Assembly (NCBI RefSeq): GCF_013166655.1
Contig: NZ_JABKCA010000007.1
Span: forward strand, 1-64,000
DNA from: Lentimicrobium sp. L6
GTDB lineage: Bacteria > Bacteroidota > Bacteroidia > Bacteroidales > UBA12170
Direction of reading: 5' to 3'
DNA length: 64,000 nucleotides
Under the pieces are notes generated by a model. It was not told the origin of the DNA and made no database searches. It saw only the letters and a program-made list of their open reading frames with translations. Below are positions 46,118-55,607 of the stretch, piece after piece. The position numbers were made by a program, and so were the translations under genes. Position 1 is the first letter of the stretch. Each line of letters begins with the position of its first letter.

Positions 46118-47695
46118 ATGGGCTTAATACAAGAAATAGGAAGAAGAAGGACATTTGCCATTATCTCGCATCCCGATGCTGGAAAAACAACGCTTACTGA
46201 GAAGTTGCTACTTTATGGTGGGGCTATTCAGGTAGCAGGTGCTGTAAAATCTAATAAGATTAAAAAGACAGCGACTTCCGATTTCATGGAGATTGAAAAG
46301 CAAAGAGGTATTTCTGTGGCTACTTCAGTTATGGGATTTGATTATAAAGGCTTCAAAATTAATATTCTTGATACTCCTGGTCATAAAGATTTCCAAGAAG
46401 ATACCTATAGAACCTTAACTGCTGCCGATAGTGTTATAGTTGTTGTAGATGTGGCGAAAGGGGTAGAGCCTCAAACTGAAAAGTTGGTGGAGGTTTGTCG
46501 GATGAGAAAGATCCCTATTATTGTATTTATCAATAAGCTCGATAGACATGGTAAAGATGCATTTGAGTTATTGGACGAGATTGAGCAAAAACTACATATC
46601 AATGTGACTCCTCTGAGTTGGCCTATTAATATGGGTCCTGATTTTAAGGGTGTTTATAGTATCTTTGAAGATAAATTAAACCTTTTTACTCCCAGCAAGC
46701 AATATGTGGAGGAGTATGTTGAAGTGGATGGTTTAGAAGATTCGAAGCTGGATGAAATAGTAGGTAGCTTTGAAGCAGATACTTTAAGGGAAGATATGGA
46801 AATGGTAACTGGGGTTTATCCCAAATTCCAAAGAGAAACCTATTTAGATGGAGATATTTCACCCGTATTTTTTGGTAGTGCATTAAATAATTTTGGTGTA
46901 ATGGAACTGTTAAACTGTTTTGTCGATATTGCTCCCAATCCACTTCCATATGAAACTGAAGAAAGGGTAGTAAAACCAGAGGAGGATAAGTTTACAGGAT
47001 TTGTGTTTAAGATCCATGCTAATCTCGACCCCAATCATCGCGATAGAATTGCTTTTGTTCGTGTGACTTCTGGAGTATTCCGTCGTAATGTTTTCTATAA
47101 GCATGTTCGCCTTGATAAAAAAGTGAGATTTTCGAGTCCAACAGCCTTTATGGCCGAAAAAAAATCGGTAATTGATGAGGTGTACCCTGGTGATATCGTT
47201 GGTTTACATGATACAGGAAGCTTTAAAATTGGTGATAGTCTCACTGAAGGAGAAGTTCTGAATTTCAAAGGAATTCCTAGTTTCTCACCCGAGCTCTTTA
47301 AGTATATTGAGAACGATGATCCTATGAAGTCTAAACAATTGGCCAAAGGTATAGACCAGTTGATGGATGAAGGAGTGGCCCAGCTTTTTGTTGGAAAAAC
47401 TTCTACCAGAAAAATTATTGGAACCGTTGGAGCTTTGCAGTTTGAAGTCATCCAGTATAGATTATTGCATGAGTACGGTGCAAAATGTAGATATGAGCAT
47501 ATCACTTTATATAAAACGGCTTGGATAACCAGCGATAATAAAGCTGCCTTAGATGATTTTGTGAAGAGAAAAGGTTCTAGCTTAGCAGTAGATAAGGAAG
47601 GAAGACTCGTATTTCTGGCTGAATCTCGTTATTCTCTTGACCTAGCGATGAGTAAATATAAAGACATTAACTTTCATTTTACTTCTGAGTTTTAG
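46118..47695 (+). CDS. prfC: Peptide chain release factor 3
   Basis: GTPase that ejects RF1/RF2 from ribosomes. The P-loop [15 protein letters not shown] is at about residues 17-31, the switch-[11 protein letters not shown] near 84-92, and NKLD near 140. Domain II and the C-terminal RF3 domain (about 385-525) follow, ending in [19 protein letters not shown]. The length (525) matches the family. It ends 19 bases from the convergent AAA ATPase gene, with no terminator visible between them. Confidence 0.96.
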   Translation: MGLIQEIGRRRTFAIISHPDAGKTTLTEKLLLYGGAIQVAGAVKSNKIKKTATSDFMEIEKQRGISVATSVMGFDYKGFKINILDTPGHKDFQEDTYRTLTAADSVIVVVDVAKGVEPQTEKLVEVCRMRKIPIIVFINKLDRHGKDAFELLDEIEQKLHINVTPLSWPINMGPDFKGVYSIFEDKLNLFTPSKQYVEEYVEVDGLEDSKLDEIVGSFEADTLREDMEMVTGVYPKFQRETYLDGDISPVFFGSALNNFGVMELLNCFVDIAPNPLPYETEERVVKPEEDKFTGFVFKIHANLDPNHRDRIAFVRVTSGVFRRNVFYKHVRLDKKVRFSSPTAFMAEKKSVIDEVYPGDIVGLHDTGSFKIGDSLTEGEVLNFKGIPSFSPELFKYIENDDPMKSKQLAKGIDQLMDEGVAQLFVGKTSTRKIIGTVGALQFEVIQYRLLHEYGAKCRYEHITLYKTAWITSDNKAALDDFVKRKGSSLAVDKEGRLVFLAESRYSLDLAMSKYKDINFHFTSEF

Positions 47696-47714
47696 TGGAT
47701 AGCCTCCTCCTTTT

Positions 47715-49145
47715 TTAAGTTTCGGGTAGGAATAGGGCATCCATCTTAATATCATTTTGAACTAAACCTAATGAATGTTGGTTTTCTAGGATTCCATAGG
47801 TGGTGAGCATGCATAAGAATACAGATTTTCTAGTAGAGGTTTCAGTTTTAAAAAGACCGATTTTGTTTCTTAGTTCGCTGGCATATTTTTTTGTAATGGT
47901 ATAGGGGTTTATAGAGAATTTTACTTCACATAAATTAATCACCTGATCCCTTCTGTCTATGACTAAATCAATTTGAGCACCATTATCAGAACTCATACTT
48001 CTCCATGATGAAACTTCAGAGTACACACCACTAATTCCTAGTTTTTGTTTAATCTGAGGAATGTGTTGAAGGCAAATTTGCTCATAAGTATAGCCACTCC
48101 AAGCCCGATATTTAGGAGAGTCAATTGTGTTTATCCAATTGTTTTTATCTATTGCATTCGAGTCTTTAATGAATCTCAAATAAAACATTGAATAAAAGTC
48201 AACCAGCTGATATAAGCTATTTCTAAACTTCTTCCCAAAAGGTTGGTATTTTCTAATAAACCCGCTCTGTTCTAGTTCATCTAATACACGAGTTGTACTT
48301 CCTGCATTAGGTAAATCAGATAGTTTTACAATTTCATCTCGGGTTAAGCCCATGGCTTTTTTAGCCATCACCGAAATGATTTTGACATGGTTTTCAGATT
48401 TTTTAAATAATGAACGAAATAAGTTATTGAATTCATTCCTTAGTAGGCCTGTTTCTGAAAAACACACTTCTTCTATATTTTGAAAGGCACTTTTCCCAGC
48501 TTGGATTTCATCCCAATAAAATGGTATCCCTCCTATTGACATATACAATTGAATGATTTGATACCTATCTAATTCTATAGTTCTATTTTTTAAATACTTC
48601 TCACATTCGAATAAATTGAATGGATTTAATTTAATAGTTTTTGTAATTCTATTGTGAAGACCTCCTTTGTTATTGATAAGTTTATTTACCATCCATGAGG
48701 TTGCAGATCCGCAAACAATTAAAATAACATCATTGCGTGCAGAAGCCCAACTATTCCAGAAATGCTCTAATCCTTGAATAAATTTTGAATTTCTGGTATC
48801 AAACCATGGTAATTCATCAATGAATATGACTTTTTTCCCAATTTTGGTTTCCAAAAAATCGATTAGTTGTGCGAAGGCTGTTATCCAGTCTTCTGCTAAA
48901 TTGATGGTTTCATTGTTTTTTTGATGTGTATTTATGGTTAGGTTGAAGTTTGCTAATTGAAGTTTGCTTGAAGTATTAGCTAAACCTGTTATTTGAAAGG
49001 TAAACTTATTCTCAAAAGCAGATCTTATTAGATAGGTTTTGCCAACTCTTCTTCTTCCATAAACAGCAATAAATTCTGACTTATGTGAATGATAAAGCTT
49101 ATCGAGTAAGCTAAGTTCTTTTTCTCTTCCTACAATTTCACCCAT
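47715..49145 (-). CDS. AAA ATPase with C-terminal DUF234/nuclease-like domain
   Basis: Member of the archaeal-ATPase-like group found in variable copy number in Bacteroidota and archaea. Walker A GRRRVGKT is at residues 30-37 and Walker B VIFIDE near 106-111. A winged-helix region follows (about 255-320, MAKKAMGLTRDEIVKLSDLP). The C-terminal domain shows a PD-(D/E)xK-like pattern: D393 in GAQIDLVID, and E407-x-K409 in LCEVKFS. It may act on DNA, but no target is established. Its upstream region carries two matched palindromic repeat pairs. No toxin, methylase or integrase is adjacent. Confidence 0.87.
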   Translation of the reverse strand: MGEIVGREKELSLLDKLYHSHKSEFIAVYGRRRVGKTYLIRSAFENKFTFQITGLANTSSKLQLANFNLTINTHQKNNETINLAEDWITAFAQLIDFLETKIGKKVIFIDELPWFDTRNSKFIQGLEHFWNSWASARNDVILIVCGSATSWMVNKLINNKGGLHNRITKTIKLNPFNLFECEKYLKNRTIELDRYQIIQLYMSIGGIPFYWDEIQAGKSAFQNIEEVCFSETGLLRNEFNNLFRSLFKKSENHVKIISVMAKKAMGLTRDEIVKLSDLPNAGSTTRVLDELEQSGFIRKYQPFGKKFRNSLYQLVDFYSMFYLRFIKDSNAIDKNNWINTIDSPKYRAWSGYTYEQICLQHIPQIKQKLGISGVYSEVSSWRSMSSDNGAQIDLVIDRRDQVINLCEVKFSINPYTITKKYASELRNKIGLFKTETSTRKSVFLCMLTTYGILENQHSLGLVQNDIKMDALFLPET

Positions 49146-49154
49146 GAGACTTTA

Positions 49155-49246
49155 TTTGGCTATAAATATATAAAAAATTATAGTTGTAGCCAAATAGAAT
49201 TCTAAATATGGCTATAAGTCTTCTAAATACATTGTTTATAGCCAAA
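49155..49246. repeat. Two tandem copies of an inverted-repeat unit upstream of the AAA ATPase gene
   Basis: TTTGGCTATAA (49155-49165) is followed 29 bases on by its near complement TTGTAGCCAAA (49184-49194). The same pair recurs exactly 52 bases later as TATGGCTATAA (49207-49217) and TTATAGCCAAA (49236-49246). The units diverge between the half sites, so the half sites appear constrained. The first copy starts 10 bases from the ATG and overlaps the likely promoter. It may be an operator or a recognition site. Confidence 0.7.
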
Positions 49247-49267
49247 TTAAAAAATGTAATCTTGATT

Positions 49268-51727
49268 TTATAAGGGAATTACAAATTTCTCGGCTAGTAA
49301 TCTGCTATCCAATTTTATTTGCAGAACATAAGTTCCTGCTTCTATGTTAAGAGGCTGTTCTGTTTGCGTGAAATTTGCTCTACTAAATGAGGATACTCGT
49401 CTACCCATCATATCGAAAATACTAAATTCAGCTTGTTTGATGTATTCTTCACTATTGATGACTATTGCTTGATTAGCGTAAAATGCTATAATCTTAGCCT
49501 CCTCCATTTCATTGATAAAGTCAGGCTTTTTAGTGGATTTCAGCTTCTTCAAAATCCTAAACCCAGATTCTTCCTCTTCAGCATCTAGTTCATAAATCCA
49601 ACTGGGCATTTCAAATTCATCAATATTGTAGATGCTATCCATAGTTACATCTACTTGTCTTAAAAAGCCAGCATCATCTCCATAATGTCGGCAAACATTC
49701 ACAGCAAAGGCATCTCCATTGTTATTATAATCAGCTATGAATGAATATTTTGTTCCGTTTGCTTTAGAATTACCAGAGTTTAAGGTTCTCATTTCAAGTG
49801 TAGATAAATCAAAACTCACCGTTTTTCTATAAGCAATATCCCACTTCGAATAGTACAACTTCTCAATGAATTCTCCGACTAACAAATGCTCTGCTGTTTT
49901 AACAAAATTGAAATTAATTGAACTATAATCATAACCTGAATAATCACCTTTATAATCTTTCAAATTGGCAACAATACTCATTTCTTGTGACGGTATATTA
50001 AAATTCATCAATACAGCACTATCTGTAGCTCTTGCTTGACAGAGTAGGTTGTTCTCATCCATTAGAAGCATTTGGTCAATTTCTAAATTTCCAAATGGAA
50101 CTAATTCCTCAATTTCGTGACTTGAAATATGGTACCGTTCCATCTTTTGCGTAGAATTATTTGCTCTAATTAAACTAGAACCTGATTCTCTAAGCCATTT
50201 GTTTTTATAATGATAAGGGCTGAATCCTTCTTCAGAAACATATTCTAACTGTTTGGTTTCTGGATTGTACAAGAAGCTTTTTTCAGAAACACCATAATAA
50301 AATCCCAAAACTTTATTTTCAGAAGTAGTAAACACCTGACTTGCCTTTGTTGCATCGGGAAATTCGTCCACTATATTCATTAGCTTTTGATACGCTTTAG
50401 TTTCTGGATTAAACTGATATAATGTACCGCCACCATAATATGGCTCGTAGGTATTACCACCTTTACTTGTAATCCCAATGATTCCGCCATTCTCTAACTG
50501 TGTAAAATCGGTTGGATAAAAGCCCCCATAAACATTGGGGTTCATACTTATTGTTTTCAGGTTTTGATATGTAAAACTTTCATTATCGATTTTATATATA
50601 TGACGGTGAATATTAGTATCTATAGTACTAAACATTCCCAATATGGCTCCATCTGGAGCTAAACTTAATGCGCTTTTGGTTTCAAAATTGCTTTCAGGTA
50701 AATAAGAATATACCAAATCTATTTCATTTGTTAATGTGTTATAAGAAAAAACCCCGCCAAAGTCATGGGCCCCACCATCAACGCTATTCCCAAATATTTT
50801 TTGTTCATCATCAATTACTAAATTCCCAATTAAACTATTTCCAACCTCTTCTGGAATAGGAGCTAAAATTTCGAAAATAGAATTTGATGGGTCATAAGAA
50901 AACATATAAAATCGGTTATCCTTTGGCACTAGTTTTCCTGCACCATATAATTTCCCACCTGAATCCATTACGAATCCTTTTAACCAGTTTATTCCAGAAT
51001 GATATTCTAAGGAATCATTAGTATAGATAAATTCTTCATTATAACTATCTGTATCCAAATCATAGGAATCAATAAAAAAGCTCATCTTTCCATCTATAAC
51101 GAGAGTTGCCATAGAGTATAATTTATGATTATCTGCTATAATTCTTCCAACCCTTGAACGAATCGGCTTTTCTTGTTCAGCAAGCACACTTGTTTCATAG
51201 GAGTTTAAATACACAGCGGTAAGTTGCTCTGTTGCTCCATTTACCCGCCAAGTTAAAAGCTCATTATCATTTATTGGGTTAATGATAGGATTACGAAAGA
51301 ATATATTCAAATCTATTTTTTCATATTCAAGGGTAGATACATTCATTTTATACGAGCGTGTATCCCCTTCATTATTTGCTCTATAATAACAATAGCCCTG
51401 TTGGTCATAAAAAAAACTCCCAAGCAAAGCCCCAGGTGGACTTACTGTCTGATAATCACCTGTTTCAATATTATACTTGAACACCCGTTCTCCTGTGCAA
51501 CCAATATAGTCATTAGTATTCCCAATTTGAGTCATTGGATTACCTCTATATGGAAGAACATATCGCATAAATCGGTGCTGGATTTCGATTTCTTGACTGG
51601 CACTATCAATACTAAATAATATGCCACCATTATCAGAACCTGCGAAATGTTTTACACCCCATATCTCAGTTTGTTAGAAAAGGCTAAGACTTACAATAAA
51701 TAAAACAAAAATGAAGATGCGTTTCAT
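49268..51727 (-). pseudogene. T9SS GloVer-repeat surface protein interrupted by an early stop
   Basis: From the ATG at 51727 the frame reads MKRIFIFVLFIVSLSLF, then TAA (51674-51676), then continues in frame as QTEIWGVKHFAGSDNGGILF for about 800 more codons to the stop at 49268. The part before and after the stop joins as a normal signal peptide (SLF-x-QTEI) plus the first GloVer-type repeat (GSDNGGILFSID). Later repeats include GGAHDFGGVFSYN and YYGGGTLYQFN. The C-terminus (FDMMGRRVSSF ... AGTYVLQIKL) is a T9SS type-A sorting domain. An internal ATG at 51568 could start translation but would give no signal peptide, so export would fail. Either a nonsense mutation or a sequencing error. Confidence 0.85.
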
Positions 51728-51766
51728 GATTTTATTTTTACGTTTGATATATAACGTAAATGTACA

Positions 51767-51787
51767 AATAATAATAATAATAATAAT
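51767..51787. repeat. (AAT)7 microsatellite upstream of the GloVer gene
   Basis: Seven AAT units lie about 40 bases upstream of the ATG at 51727. On the minus strand it sits near where a -33 region would be, next to a near-consensus -7 (TACATTTA). Confidence 0.85.
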
Positions 51788-51804
51788 GAAACTTCTTTGC
51801 TTTT

Positions 51805-53436
51805 TTAACTCAAATATTTAGCAACAATTGGAATCCTTCTTCCCATTCCAAATGCTTTAGAGCTCACACGTAAAACTGGGGAGGTTTGATAACGCTTGTA
51901 CTCATTTAGGTTAACGAGTCGTAAAATGCGATGAACTAGAGCTTCTTCAAAACCCATGCCTATAAGTTCTTGTGGACCTTTGCGTTTCTCAATATATTGA
52001 AAGAGAATCTCATCTAAAATTTCGTAATCTGGTAAAGAATCAGAATCCTTTTGGTCAGGACGTAATTCTGCAGATGGTGGTTTAGTAATCGTGTTCCAAG
52101 GAATTACTTCTTCATCTTTATTCATGAACCGAGCCAGCTCAAACACGTCAATCTTGTAGACATCCCCAAGAACAGAAAGACCGCCATTCATATCACCATA
52201 TAATGTTCCGTAACCTACCGCTGCTTCGCTTTTGTTGCTTGTATTGAGCAGAATACTTCCAAATTTATTGCTTAATGCCATTAGGAGGACTCCTCTAGAA
52301 CGTGCTTGAATATTCTCTTCTGCAATACCAAAAGGCAAGCCTTTAAACTGTTCTTCCAACTCTTTCTCAAAAGCATTATAAATGTTTTTAATGGGGATGA
52401 TATCGTAAGGAGAGCCTAAGTTTTTAGCTAAGTCTTCTGCGTCTTTCACCGAATGGTCGCTAGAATATTGAGAAGGTAATAATATGGAAGTTACATTTTC
52501 GACTCCCAAGGCTTTTACTGCTAATACCAAAGTTACGGCTGAGTCTATTCCTCCACTTAATCCGAGGAGGGCCTTTTTGAAACCCAATTTCTCAAAATAA
52601 TTTCTAATGCCCATTACCAAAGCATCGTGTATCAATTCTATTTTGCTAGTTTGACAAGTTTCCACAGGAGTTGACGAGAGGTTTTGAGTATCGAAAAACT
52701 GAAAATCTTCTTCAAAATAACTCATTTCACCCACTATCTCAGCTTTCTCATTCATCACCAAACTACCACCATCAAAAAGTAATTCGGTTTGCGCGCCCAC
52801 ATGATTCACATACAATAGTGGAATATTATATTTTTCCACATTCCTCTTTAGTATATCTTTTCGCACTTCACGCTGATCGAAATGAAAAGGGCTGGCTGCT
52901 ATATTGATCATCACATCTGGATTTTCTTTCACTAACTCATCCATAGGGTTAATGGTATATAGTGGAACATCTCCAATATTCCATAAATCCTCGCAGATAG
53001 TTAAGGCTATTTTCTCACCTTTGAAATCGATACATGAGAATTCTGAATTGGGCTCAAAATAGCGGTATTCATCAAAGATATCGTAATTGGGTAATAAGCT
53101 TTTGTGCTTGACATCCTTAATCTTCCCATCCTTAATAAAGGCAGCAGAGTTAAATAATGGCTTTCCCTTATCGGCATGATTACGAGTGGGCAAACCCATG
53201 ATGACAGCAATGTTTTTACATGATTCCGCAATTTTTTCGGTACTGGCCCAGCATTTATCAATAAAATCGTTGAATTCTAAAAAATCTCGAGGAGGGTAAC
53301 CCGAAATGGCCAGTTCAGAAAAAACTATTAAATCAGCTCCTTGACTTTGAGCTTTTTCAATATTCAATAAGATTTTTTGTTCATTGGAAGCAAAGTTTCC
53401 AATATGATAGTTGAGTTGTGCCAGTGCTATTTTCAT
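51805..53436 (-). CDS. nadE: Glutamine-dependent NAD+ synthetase
   Basis: Last step of NAD synthesis: amidates deamido-NAD+ using glutamine. The N-terminal amidase domain has the Glu-Lys-Cys triad E41 (FSELAISGYPP), K112 (KHKSLLPNYDIFDE) and C148 (TICEDLW). The synthetase domain has the ATP-pyrophosphatase loop SGGIDS at 294-299, with KSEAAVGYGTLYGDMNGGL later. The start at MKIALAQLNY is chosen over a 22-residue extension, because the promoter octamer lies inside that extension. The length (543) is typical of the two-domain form. Confidence 0.96.
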   Translation of the reverse strand: MKIALAQLNYHIGNFASNEQKILLNIEKAQSQGADLIVFSELAISGYPPRDFLEFNDFIDKCWASTEKIAESCKNIAVIMGLPTRNHADKGKPLFNSAAFIKDGKIKDVKHKSLLPNYDIFDEYRYFEPNSEFSCIDFKGEKIALTICEDLWNIGDVPLYTINPMDELVKENPDVMINIAASPFHFDQREVRKDILKRNVEKYNIPLLYVNHVGAQTELLFDGGSLVMNEKAEIVGEMSYFEEDFQFFDTQNLSSTPVETCQTSKIELIHDALVMGIRNYFEKLGFKKALLGLSGGIDSAVTLVLAVKALGVENVTSILLPSQYSSDHSVKDAEDLAKNLGSPYDIIPIKNIYNAFEKELEEQFKGLPFGIAEENIQARSRGVLLMALSNKFGSILLNTSNKSEAAVGYGTLYGDMNGGLSVLGDVYKIDVFELARFMNKDEEVIPWNTITKPPSAELRPDQKDSDSLPDYEILDEILFQYIEKRKGPQELIGMGFEEALVHRILRLVNLNEYKRYQTSPVLRVSSKAFGMGRRIPIVAKYLS

Positions 53437-53454
53437 GCTAAAATATATTTGCAG

Positions 53455-53462
53455 CAAAGATA
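53455..53462 (-). promoter_or_regulatory. -7 promoter element of nadE
   Basis: Minus-strand TATCTTTG is 18 bases before the chosen ATG, and lies inside the longer frame that was rejected. Confidence 0.6.
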
Positions 53463-53529
53463 GAAAAGCACCTTGGATTTTAGAAATCAATTTGTAATTC
53501 ATAAAATTGCTAGTATTAAAGAATTAGTG

Positions 53530-53537
53530 TAGTTTTG
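53530..53537 (+). promoter_or_regulatory. -7 promoter element of rpe
   Basis: TAGTTTTG matches the consensus, 55 bases before the ATG. Confidence 0.55.
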
Positions 53538-53592
53538 CCGCCAAGAATTGTATGCCATTTCAACTGATTTAAACCCTTGAAAACGAATAGAA

Positions 53593-54255
53593 ATGAAGAC
53601 TAAAAAAATATCTCCATCATTGCTTTCTGCTGACTTTGTGAATCTAGAAAGAGACATTAAAATGCTGGAAAAAGGTGGAGCGCATTTGCTTCATGTTGAT
53701 GTGATGGATGGGCACTTTGTACCTAATATCACCATTGGTCCTCCTGTGGTAAAAGCAATCAAAAAGGTGGCTTCTATTCCTTTAGATGTACATTTAATGA
53801 TTGAAAACCCAGGTTTGTATGTGGATGATTTTATTAAAGCGGGTTCTGATTATGTAACTGTTCATGTAGAAGCAGCCCCTCATCTTCATCGTGTGATTCA
53901 GCAAATTAAAGCGGGTGGTGCAAAGGCTGGAGTTTCTTTAAACCCTCACACTTCTTTGTCAACTATTGAGAATGTTTTAGGAGATATTGATATGGTGTTG
54001 ATTATGTCGGTAAATCCTGGATTTGGTGGGCAGAGTTTTATTCCTCAGAGTTTGGATAAAATCAGAAAGCTGAAAGCCATGTTGAAAGAGCACGGTGCGG
54101 AACATGTGGAAATAGAAATTGACGGCGGCGTGAAACTCGATAATATTAAAGAGGTTTCAGATGCTGGTGTGGATGTTTTCGTATCTGGTTCTGGGATTTT
54201 TGGGGCGGCAGATCCTCAAGATATGATTCAACAAATGATTAAGGAAATAAATTAG
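53593..54255 (+). CDS. rpe: Ribulose-phosphate 3-epimerase
   Basis: Interconverts ribulose-5-phosphate and xylulose-5-phosphate in the pentose phosphate pathway. The TIM-barrel signature motifs are SPSLLSADFVNLERDI, HVDVMDGHFVPNITIGP (metal-binding His and Asp), LDVHLMIENP, VNPGFGGQSFI and EIDGGVKLDNI. The length (220) is standard. It is the first of a plus-strand run (rpe, rbfA, methyltransferase), though rbfA has its own promoter. Confidence 0.97.
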   Translation: MKTKKISPSLLSADFVNLERDIKMLEKGGAHLLHVDVMDGHFVPNITIGPPVVKAIKKVASIPLDVHLMIENPGLYVDDFIKAGSDYVTVHVEAAPHLHRVIQQIKAGGAKAGVSLNPHTSLSTIENVLGDIDMVLIMSVNPGFGGQSFIPQSLDKIRKLKAMLKEHGAEHVEIEIDGGVKLDNIKEVSDAGVDVFVSGSGIFGAADPQDMIQQMIKEIN

Positions 54256-54345
54256 TACCGAATTGTGTCCTTAGAGCTTGAAAAATTACCATTTTATTAA
54301 ATATTATTCATTAAAGCTTTTCAAGGGCTTTATATTGAAATTAAT

Positions 54346-54353
54346 TACTTTTG
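54346..54353 (+). promoter_or_regulatory. -7 promoter element abutting the rbfA start
   Basis: TACTTTTG ends 4 bases before the ATG at 54358, so the mRNA is probably leaderless. Confidence 0.55.
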
Positions 54354-54357
54354 CAGC

Positions 54358-54696
54358 ATGGAAACAAAACGTCAAGAAAAAATAGCCAGATTAATACAGA
54401 AAGAAATGGGATTGCTTTTTCAGAAAGAGTTGTCTCACTTTGGTGGAGGGGGAATGGTTACTGTGACCAAAGCCAAAATCAGTAGTGATTTAAGTATTGC
54501 AAGAATATATGTGAGTCTTTTAGCAGTAGAAGATACTGCAGCTGTTATTCAAGAACTAAACGATAATAATAGAGATATTCGTTTTGCTTTTGGCAAAAAA
54601 ATTAAAACACAATTGAGAATAGTACCTCATATTAAATTCTTTGAGGATGATTCCTTAGATTATTACGAAAATATTGAAAGACTCCTAAACGAATAA
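54358..54696 (+). CDS. rbfA: Ribosome-binding factor A
   Basis: Small 30S-maturation and cold-adaptation factor with a KH-like fold. The N-terminal RQEKIARLIQKEMGLLFQKEL helix, the VTVTKAKISSDLSIARIYVSLL strand pair, and the IRFAFGKKIKTQLRIVPHIKFFEDDSLDY ending are diagnostic. The length (112) is normal. It is separated by six bases from the downstream methyltransferase, so the two are probably co-transcribed. Confidence 0.94.
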   Translation: METKRQEKIARLIQKEMGLLFQKELSHFGGGGMVTVTKAKISSDLSIARIYVSLLAVEDTAAVIQELNDNNRDIRFAFGKKIKTQLRIVPHIKFFEDDSLDYYENIERLLNE

Positions 54697-54702
54697 ATAA
54701 AA

Positions 54703-55530
54703 ATGAGATACGATCCCATTAAAAGAAGCCTTGGTAAGGTTTTTAATCAACATCCTTCCCTTAGAAAAATATTTTATAGTCTTCTCGATTTATTATTACT
54801 CAGAACTTGGCATGTGAAAAAAGCTTTTAGAGCTTGGTCAGAAAATGCAAAAGGAGAGGAGAATATTCTTGATGCAGGTATGGGATTTGGTCAGTATAGC
54901 TGGTTTATGTCACGAATGCTTCCTAAGGCTCAAGTAAAAGGAGTGGATGTGAAGGACGAGCAGGTGGCAGATTGTAATGGCTTCTTTACAAAAGTTGGAC
55001 AAAAGAATGCTCATTTTAAAGTGGCCGATTTAACCAAGTTCGAAGAAAAAGATAAATACGATTTCATTCTTTCTGTGGATGTGATGGAACATATTGAAGA
55101 TGATGTTCAGGTATTTAAGAATTTCCACGCCAGCATGAAAAAAGGCGGAATGTTATTGGTTTCAACTCCTTCAGATCAAGGAGGTAGTGATGTTCATGAC
55201 CACGACCACGACCATGATAGTGGTGGAGAGCATTCATTTATTGATGAGCATGTGCGCGATGGTTATGGAATTGATGAAATTCAAGAGAAATTAAAGAAAG
55301 CAGGATTTAGTAAATCCGAAGCTCATTATAATTACGGCACTCCTGGAAAAATCAGCTGGAAATTGAGTATGAAATATCCTATTTTAATGTTGAATGTTTC
55401 TAAGGTATTTTTTATCATCTTACCTTTCTATTATTTGATTACGTTTCCATTTGCTTTGATATTGAACTATTTCGACTTAATAGGAAAACATCAAACAGGA
55501 ACCGGTTTGATTGTTAAAGCTTGGAAGTAG
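54703..55530 (+). CDS. Class I SAM-dependent methyltransferase
   Basis: Rossmann-fold methyltransferase of unknown substrate. Motif I is ILDAGMGFGQYSWF (about residues 56-69). The acidic motif II (KGVDVKDEQ) and motif IV (YDFILSVDVMEHI) follow. The C-terminal 60 residues contain a hydrophobic helix (VSKVFFIILPFYYLITFPFAL), so it may sit at the membrane. An unusual His/Asp insertion (HDHDHDHD, 165-172) could bind metal. The gap to rbfA is six bases. It could act on a lipid, cofactor or rRNA. Confidence 0.88.
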   Translation: MRYDPIKRSLGKVFNQHPSLRKIFYSLLDLLLLRTWHVKKAFRAWSENAKGEENILDAGMGFGQYSWFMSRMLPKAQVKGVDVKDEQVADCNGFFTKVGQKNAHFKVADLTKFEEKDKYDFILSVDVMEHIEDDVQVFKNFHASMKKGGMLLVSTPSDQGGSDVHDHDHDHDSGGEHSFIDEHVRDGYGIDEIQEKLKKAGFSKSEAHYNYGTPGKISWKLSMKYPILMLNVSKVFFIILPFYYLITFPFALILNYFDLIGKHQTGTGLIVKAWK

Positions 55531-55607
55531 GACCAATGCTAGAATGATTTAATGGAATAATGATTGAATAGGATAAAATCAACTATTCTAAACATATCGT
55601 AAAGCTT

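Noticed and set aside
47715-49145. The AAA ATPase as part of a complete defence island
   Set aside because: Only one such gene is present; neighbours are housekeeping or surface-protein genes.
54275-54331. Terminator between rpe and rbfA
   Set aside because: CTTGAAAA/TTTTCAAG can pair but the loop is over 30 bases and no T run follows.
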